Assembly (NCBI GenBank): GCA_016934645.1
Contig: JAFGSL010000296.1
Location: 1 to 9,349, forward strand
DNA from: Anaerolineae bacterium
GTDB lineage: Bacteria; Chloroflexota; Anaerolineae; B4-G1; SLSP01
Reading direction: 5' to 3'
Length of the DNA stretch: 9,349 bases
Every line of letters begins with the position of its first letter. The stretch's first letter is position 1. A program made the translations under genes and the position numbers. Positions 5,879-9,349 of this stretch are shown piece after piece. The notes beneath the pieces are model-generated. The model saw only the letters and a program-made list of their open reading frames with translations. It made no database searches and had not been told where the DNA came from.

Positions 5879-6864
5879 AAAGGGTCCTCGTTGTGTGGGC
5901 GTTGGCTGTGTTACTGGCGACAGGGTGTGCAAAAGCAACACCGGAAGCGAAAAGCCTCGTCTTTATGGCGGGCTACCAGCCCCAGGCAGACCTGCCGTTT
6001 GTGGGCGTCTACGTGGCGCAGGAGAAGGGATTTTTCGCCGAAGAGGCACTGACGGTGGACATCCGACACACTGCCGGAAAGGGCGAGCACCTGCAACTAC
6101 TCGTCGCTGGGATGGTGGACGTCACCACGCAGGATGCTGCCGTGTTGCTCAAGCGCCGCGCAGATCCCGGTCTGCCACTTGTCTCCATCGCCCTCGTTGG
6201 GCAACGCGGGCAGCAGGCGTTCGTCGCGCTGGCGGATTCCGGAATACAGACGCCGCAGGACTGGACCGGACACACAATCGGCTACAAGGGGACGCCGCCG
6301 CCCGATCTGCTGGCTATGCTGGATGTAGCGGGATTGATCGAGGCGGACGTCGAACTGATCAACGTCGGCTTCGACCCGCGCGTGTTGACCGAGGGCATGG
6401 TCGACGTGTATCCGGTCTACAACTCCAACGAGCCGTATCTGCTTCAAAGCTGGGGCTATGAGCTGGTCCAATGGGAAGCTGCTGACTATGGCATCCCCAC
6501 CCTGGGACTGACCTACGTCACGACGCCGGATATCATCGCGAAGGATCCGGAGCGCATCGAGCGTTTCCTGCGGGCGGCACTACACGGCATTGCCTACGCC
6601 GAGGATCACGTGGATGAAGCCGTCGAGATTGTGCTCAAGTACACCGGGCCGGAGACCGACCCCAATCACATGCGCTTTATGCTGGAAACTGAGATAGCCG
6701 ACGCACATAGCACTCTCACCGAAGAACACGGTATCGGTTGGCAGACCGAAGAGCAATGGCAGGCGCTTATCGACTCGCTGCTCCAATACGGCGCGCTCGC
6801 CGGGCCAGTTGAGGCAGATGAGGCGTTCACGAATCAGTTTCTCGAAGCACTACAAAAGAAGTAG
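5875..6864 (+). CDS. Lipoprotein solute-binding protein, NMT1/THI5 (ThiY/RibY-like) family
   Basis: A 329-aa extracytoplasmic binding protein that delivers substrate to the permease. Residues 1-17 are a lipoprotein signal (KR, then hydrophobic, ending LLATG) with the lipidated Cys at 18. The -3 residue is Ala, so the lipobox is slightly loose. The mature part begins with the family opening VFMAGYQPQADLPFVGVYVA (29-48), then EKGFFAEEALTVDI (50-63), and GKGEHLQLLVAGMVDV (68-83) at the ligand cleft. NSNEPYLLQSWGYELV (183-198) and DYGIP (204-208) recall the second lobe of ThiY-type proteins. Characterised relatives bind thiamine pyrimidine precursors (ThiY) or riboflavin (RibY of Chloroflexus). 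The window cannot decide between these, and other aromatic substrates are possible. The protein is translationally coupled to the permease by an ATGA overlap. Confidence 0.93.
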   Translation: MKRVLVVWALAVLLATGCAKATPEAKSLVFMAGYQPQADLPFVGVYVAQEKGFFAEEALTVDIRHTAGKGEHLQLLVAGMVDVTTQDAAVLLKRRADPGLPLVSIALVGQRGQQAFVALADSGIQTPQDWTGHTIGYKGTPPPDLLAMLDVAGLIEADVELINVGFDPRVLTEGMVDVYPVYNSNEPYLLQSWGYELVQWEAADYGIPTLGLTYVTTPDIIAKDPERIERFLRAALHGIAYAEDHVDEAVEIVLKYTGPETDPNHMRFMLETEIADAHSTLTEEHGIGWQTEEQWQALIDSLLQYGALAGPVEADEAFTNQFLEALQKK

Positions 6865-6907
6865 CCCGCCTAACTCACACTACACACTCTGAGCACGTTT
6901 CAATTTG

Positions 6908-6989
6908 AGGTGGGACGCACTTTGTTGACCTATAACGGGATGTTTTGGCGTTTCCACACCCTTTTGCCAAGCATAAGTGCGTCCCACCT
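6908..6989. mobile_element. 82-bp MITE-like element with perfect 15-bp terminal inverted repeats
   Basis: AGGTGGGACGCACTT (6908-6922) and AAGTGCGTCCCACCT (6975-6989) are perfect reverse complements. Inside, ATGTTTTGGC (6941-6949 region) and GCCAAGCAT (6966-6974) form a second, slightly bulged inverted pair, so the whole unit can fold into a long hairpin. There is no coding capacity. The size and ends suit a miniature inverted-repeat transposable element. I see no clear target-site duplication in the flanks and cannot name a parent insertion sequence. A structured RNA or a bidirectional termination/insulation hairpin between operon and serpin is the alternative, though no T-run follows it directly. 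Confidence 0.55.
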
Positions 6990-7037
6990 GGCAAGTCGCC
7001 TTAATTTTAAAACGCACTGCATACACACTCGCCAGAC

Positions 7038-7065
7038 TGGACATCATCGATCCTGAATGTACAAT
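7038..7065 (+). promoter_or_regulatory. Candidate promoter for the serpin transcript
   Basis: TGGACA (7038-7043), a 16-base spacer, and TACAAT (7060-7065), each box 5 of 6 against sigma-70 consensus. Initiation near 7072 would place the 59-bp hairpin and the 13-codon fragment in the serpin leader of about 155 bases. The 16-base spacing equals that of the tRNA and operon promoters in this window. Confidence 0.4.
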
Positions 7066-7111
7066 AAATGCAAGGGAAACGATGAGTGCCGGTAAGAGCA
7101 GTCCTATGAAC

Positions 7112-7170
7112 CTATCCGAGAATTCGGCGTTGACGCACCGAAAACGCTCGCAAGCACAATTTTCGGATAG
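7112..7170. repeat. 59-bp two-tier hairpin upstream of the serpin gene
   Basis: CTATCCGAGAATT (7112-7124) pairs with AATTTTCGGATAG (7158-7170) over 13 positions with one G-U. Inside it GCGTT (7127-7131) pairs with AACGC (7143-7147). On RNA this gives a long stem with a short inner stem, ending 57 bases before the serpin ATG. It could be a leader structure, another small palindromic element, or a scar of rearrangement. No T-run follows, so it is not a standard terminator. Confidence 0.5.
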
Positions 7171-7175
7171 AGTCT

Positions 7176-7217
7176 ATGTCTGAAGCGCTCACGATTCATC
7201 TGCCGGAGAGTCTATAG
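7176..7217 (+). pseudogene. Truncated start of a ribbon-helix-helix antitoxin-like gene, or a 13-residue leader peptide
   Basis: The frame reads MSEALTIHLPESL and then TAG. This closely resembles the first beta strand of small ribbon-helix-helix antitoxin-type proteins, which typically run TIHLPESLYERLKRRAE in this kind of genome. The family normally continues for 60 to 80 residues, and no continuation is found in any frame before the serpin starts. The stop TAG is also the beginning of the serpin ribosome site (TAGGAG, 7215-7220), so the sequence has joined exactly at the serpin translation start. Either the rest was replaced when the serpin arrived, or the short frame survives as a coupled leader peptide. 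The call rests on 13 residues only. Confidence 0.4.
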
Positions 7218-7227
7218 GAGAACAAAG

Positions 7228-8403
7228 ATGCCAGGACAGAGAATTCAAGCAAAAGAGCGACTCGCTTTGGAAACTGTCGTGCGTGGGAACACTGCTTTTG
7301 CGCTCGATCTCTACCAGAAACTACGAACCATCGAGGGCAACCTCTTCTTCTCTCCCTACAGCATATCCACAGCCTTGGCAATGACCTATGCTGGCGCGCG
7401 CGGGAGCACCGAGACACAAATGGCGCAAGCCCTTCACTTCACATTGAGCCAAAGCACACTTCATCCCGCTTTTACCGCTCTGGAAGCGCGCTTGAGAAGT
7501 GTGCAAGAGAAGGGCGACATCCTGCTGCAGATTGCCAATGCATTATGGCCTCATATAGGTTATCCATTTCTCGAGACGTTTCTTACCCTGACAGAAGAAT
7601 TCTACAGGGTATCCATTACTCCTGTGGATTATCGCGCCGCCGAAGTAGCGCGTCAACAGATCAATACCTGGGTCGAAGAGAAAACACAAACCAAGATCAA
7701 GAATTTGATCCCGCCGGGAGTCCTTGACGATTTGACACGTCTTGTATTGGTCAATGCGATCTACTTCAAGGGGAATTGGGCCAGCCAGTTTGCGAAGGAA
7801 CGCACACAAACCGTGCCATTCCTGGTAACACCTTCCCAGAAAGTGGAAGCGCCGATGATGGCGCAGGAGCACCCGTTCGGGTATGGGGAAACTGATCGCC
7901 TGCAAATTCTCGAACTCCCCTACGTTGGAAGTGACCTATCGATGATCGTCTTGTTGCCCAAGGAGGTTGACGGCCTGGCAGAACTCGAGACGGCCCTGAG
8001 CGCTCCGAATTTGGAACTATGGACCAACCGCCTCTGGGAGAAAGAAGTTCATGTCTTCCTACCGAGGTTCAAAATAAGTCAGGGCGTTAAGTTAAATCAT
8101 ACTTTGGCTTTAATGGGAATGGTGGATGCATTTGATGAATTGAAAGCCAATTTCTCCGGTATGGACGGGAATGAGAACTGGTTGTATATCGCCGCCGTCT
8201 TGCACAAAGCCTTCGTCGATGTGAACGAGGAAGGCACTGAGGCAGCCGCTGCAACAGCAGTCATTATGGGTGCCAGAGGACTACCTTCCTCTCCTCCCAT
8301 CTTTCGCGCCGACCATCCGTTTGTCTTTCTGATTCGTGAAAACAGCACGAGAAGCATCTTGTTTCTTGGCAGAGTGGTGAATCCTACACTCAAGGATAGC
8401 TGA
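7228..8403 (+). CDS. Serpin (serine protease inhibitor)
   Basis: A 391-aa full-length serpin, a suicide inhibitor that traps a target protease by inserting its cleaved loop into a beta sheet. Typical stretches are present: NLFFSPYSISTALAMTYAGA (38-57), LVLVNAIYFKGNW (172-184), LPYVGSDLSMIVLLP (230-244), FLPRFKIS (277-284), VLHKAFVDVNEEGTEAAAAT (324-343), and the end motif HPFVFLIRENSTRSILFLGR (363-382). The hinge EEGTEAAAATA (334-344) has the small residues needed for inhibition. Counting from P15 Gly336 places P1 at Arg350 and P1' at Gly351, which predicts a trypsin-like target. The stretch after P1 is about three residues longer than in alpha-1-antitrypsin. No signal peptide is visible, so a cytoplasmic role is likely. 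The start has TAGGAG 7 bases before the ATG. The gene is less GC-rich than its neighbours. Confidence 0.97.
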   Translation: MPGQRIQAKERLALETVVRGNTAFALDLYQKLRTIEGNLFFSPYSISTALAMTYAGARGSTETQMAQALHFTLSQSTLHPAFTALEARLRSVQEKGDILLQIANALWPHIGYPFLETFLTLTEEFYRVSITPVDYRAAEVARQQINTWVEEKTQTKIKNLIPPGVLDDLTRLVLVNAIYFKGNWASQFAKERTQTVPFLVTPSQKVEAPMMAQEHPFGYGETDRLQILELPYVGSDLSMIVLLPKEVDGLAELETALSAPNLELWTNRLWEKEVHVFLPRFKISQGVKLNHTLALMGMVDAFDELKANFSGMDGNENWLYIAAVLHKAFVDVNEEGTEAAAATAVIMGARGLPSSPPIFRADHPFVFLIRENSTRSILFLGRVVNPTLKDS

Positions 8404-8416
8404 AAGTTGCATCGGT

Positions 8417-9349
8417 ATGGAAAATCCTGTAAACAACGAAGATAGCATTCCCCTCCGCCCCATCGTTATGCACGGCACATGGGACGGACAAACATTCTTC
8501 GTTTGGGGTGAGATTGCACCCGCGCCGGATGCCGCAAAACCACGGGGCCGGCGCGCGGCGGTGCGGGCGCATCCTTGCGCCGCCGCGCCGGACATCCTTC
8601 GCACAATGCTCGCGACGTGGGTGTCCGACGCTCCCGATACGACCCGCGCGCTGTTGCTGCCTTCCAACGCCGATTCTCCCCTCCTTCCGCCCTGGTTGCT
8701 TCCCACAACAGACGCTGAAGACGCACCGGATGACGGCGCACCGAATGGCAGCAATGCGCCGAATGACAGCGTGCCGTCATTGACCCCGTGGAAAGTCCCC
8801 GGTCTGGCGCTGGACATACTCGACGCGCTTGGCGTGCTCGTTGCGTTGCCCGCGCGTGACCGCGACCGCCGCTGGGGCGACGATCTGCGCTACTGGAGCC
8901 GCGTCGCCAAACTGGGATTGGAAATGCTGGCCCGCCAGCGCTATCTCCCCGGCCTGGAAGAAAACGAGGGCCGCTACCGCGCCGTCTGGCTGACGGTGCT
9001 CGACGATCCCAACGACCGCGCGCGGCTGAAAACGCTGGCCGAAACCATGCCACCGGTCTGCCGCGCCGTCTTCGATCCCAAGGGAACGCCCGATCCAGAA
9101 CAGGCGCGCGCCCCGCACGTGCTGCTCGATGACTTCATCAGGACGCTGATCGACCGCGCCGCGCGCGAGTGGGGCGTAGCACATCTTGACAAGCGCCGCA
9201 AAGCGCCGGAAGGCGTCGCCGGGCTGTGGTGGGACGCGCTATGGAGCGCGGACGGTTACATCCTCGCGCCGGTCAAGCAGCGCCGCGACCTGGCGCAGCT
9301 TTTCGAGGCGTGGCGCAGTTGGCTCGGCCAGTTGCAGGCCGCCGGCGAA
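8417..9349 (+). CDS. SNF2-family helicase, N-terminal part (runs off the window)
   Basis: An open frame of 311 codons with no stop before the window end, starting 13 bases after the serpin stop. The N-terminus has PIVMHGTWDGQTFFVWGE (15-32) followed by PRGRRAAVRAHPCAA (42-56). This resembles the opening of SNF2/DEAD-type helicases of Chloroflexota and actinobacteria that carry a helicase-associated (DUF3670-like) region. Residues 155-178 (WGDDLRYWSRVAKLGLEMLA in part) and WLTVLDDP (193-200) fit the same region. The ATPase motifs would lie beyond the window, so activity cannot be confirmed. No good Shine-Dalgarno precedes the ATG, which suggests coupling to the serpin. Alternative Met18 would cut the conserved HGTW opening. 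High GC and third-position GC support coding. In known relatives these proteins are ATP-driven nucleic-acid remodellers; the exact task is unknown. Confidence 0.7.
   Translation, partial: MENPVNNEDSIPLRPIVMHGTWDGQTFFVWGEIAPAPDAAKPRGRRAAVRAHPCAAAPDILRTMLATWVSDAPDTTRALLLPSNADSPLLPPWLLPTTDAEDAPDDGAPNGSNAPNDSVPSLTPWKVPGLALDILDALGVLVALPARDRDRRWGDDLRYWSRVAKLGLEMLARQRYLPGLEENEGRYRAVWLTVLDDPNDRARLKTLAETMPPVCRAVFDPKGTPDPEQARAPHVLLDDFIRTLIDRAAREWGVAHLDKRRKAPEGVAGLWWDALWSADGYILAPVKQRRDLAQLFEAWRSWLGQLQAAGE
8723..8770 (+). repeat. Short tandem repeat in the helicase coding region
   Basis: Three imperfect units of 15, 18 and 15 bases, each starting GC(A/G)CCG(A/G)AT, encode APDDG, APNGSN and APNDS. Together they make an acidic, flexible linker at residues 103-118. 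The units look like slippage expansion and are likely variable in length between strains. They interrupt an otherwise folded-looking domain. Confidence 0.6.

Larger units (their letters stand above)
6865..7227. other. Gene-poor region rich in small repeat elements
   Basis: These 363 bases lie between the transporter operon and the serpin. In order they hold an unstructured stretch after the stop, an 82-bp inverted-repeat element (6908-6989), an AT-rich stretch (TTAATTTTAAAA near 7001), a candidate promoter (7038-7065), a 59-bp hairpin (7112-7170), and a 13-codon fragment resembling an antitoxin start (7176-7217). A 33-codon frame at 7082-7183 has a GGGA upstream but matches nothing I know and overlaps the hairpin, so it is not called. 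Confidence 0.7.

Noticed and set aside
7082..7183. 33-codon frame with a GGGA upstream in the serpin leader
   Set aside because: It has no recognisable sequence and its codons run through the 59-bp hairpin. It could be a leader peptide but nothing supports that beyond the frame.

Overview
The window looks like a chromosomal segment of a Chloroflexota bacterium (Anaerolineae or a related class). The reasons are the gene styles, recognised by eye and not by search: a membrane-anchored WD40 protein ending in an NLTREEWRQYLGDEPYR-type tail, an IclR regulator fused to a PPOX domain, a vitamin-type NMT1/THI5 ABC transporter, a bacterial serpin, and the N-terminus of an SNF2-type helicase with the HGTW...FFVWGE opening. 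Base composition is mixed. The transporter operon and helicase are visibly more GC-rich than the WD40 gene and the serpin.

Layout. Positions 8-79 (minus) are an initiator tRNA-Met with its own near-consensus promoter at 92-119. Positions 132-2699 (minus) encode an 855-aa protein with one membrane segment, a coiled-coil-like stalk and 14 WD40 blades. A candidate extended -10 promoter lies about 190 bases upstream. Positions 2700-3061 form a divergent intergenic region. It holds the WD40 leader and, on the plus strand, a strong promoter overlapped by a 17-base direct repeat.

Positions 3062-6864 (plus) are a tight four-gene operon: IclR-PPOX fusion regulator, ABC ATPase, permease, and lipoprotein solute-binding protein. 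Two junctions are ATGA overlaps and the third is a 13-base gap. A GC-rich double-hairpin element sits inside the 3' end of the permease gene. The binding protein is of the NMT1/THI5 (ThiY/RibY) kind, which serves thiamine pyrimidine or riboflavin uptake in characterised members. The regulator carries a domain family that commonly binds FMN or F420, and the leader is too short for a riboswitch. A plausible reading is a self-regulating vitamin or flavin uptake operon controlled by a cofactor-sensing transcription factor; this is a hypothesis.

Positions 6865-7227 have no full gene. They hold an 82-bp element with perfect 15-bp terminal inverted repeats, a candidate promoter, a 59-bp hairpin, and a 13-codon fragment resembling the start of a ribbon-helix-helix antitoxin. 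Positions 7228-8403 encode a serpin with a predicted Arg at P1 and no signal peptide. Positions 8417-9349 encode the N-terminal 311 residues of a likely SNF2-family helicase that runs off the window.

No CRISPR array, complete insertion sequence, integrase or phage gene was seen. The features most worth following up are the IclR-PPOX/transporter operon, the Cys-clasped WD40 propeller protein, and the small repeat elements.
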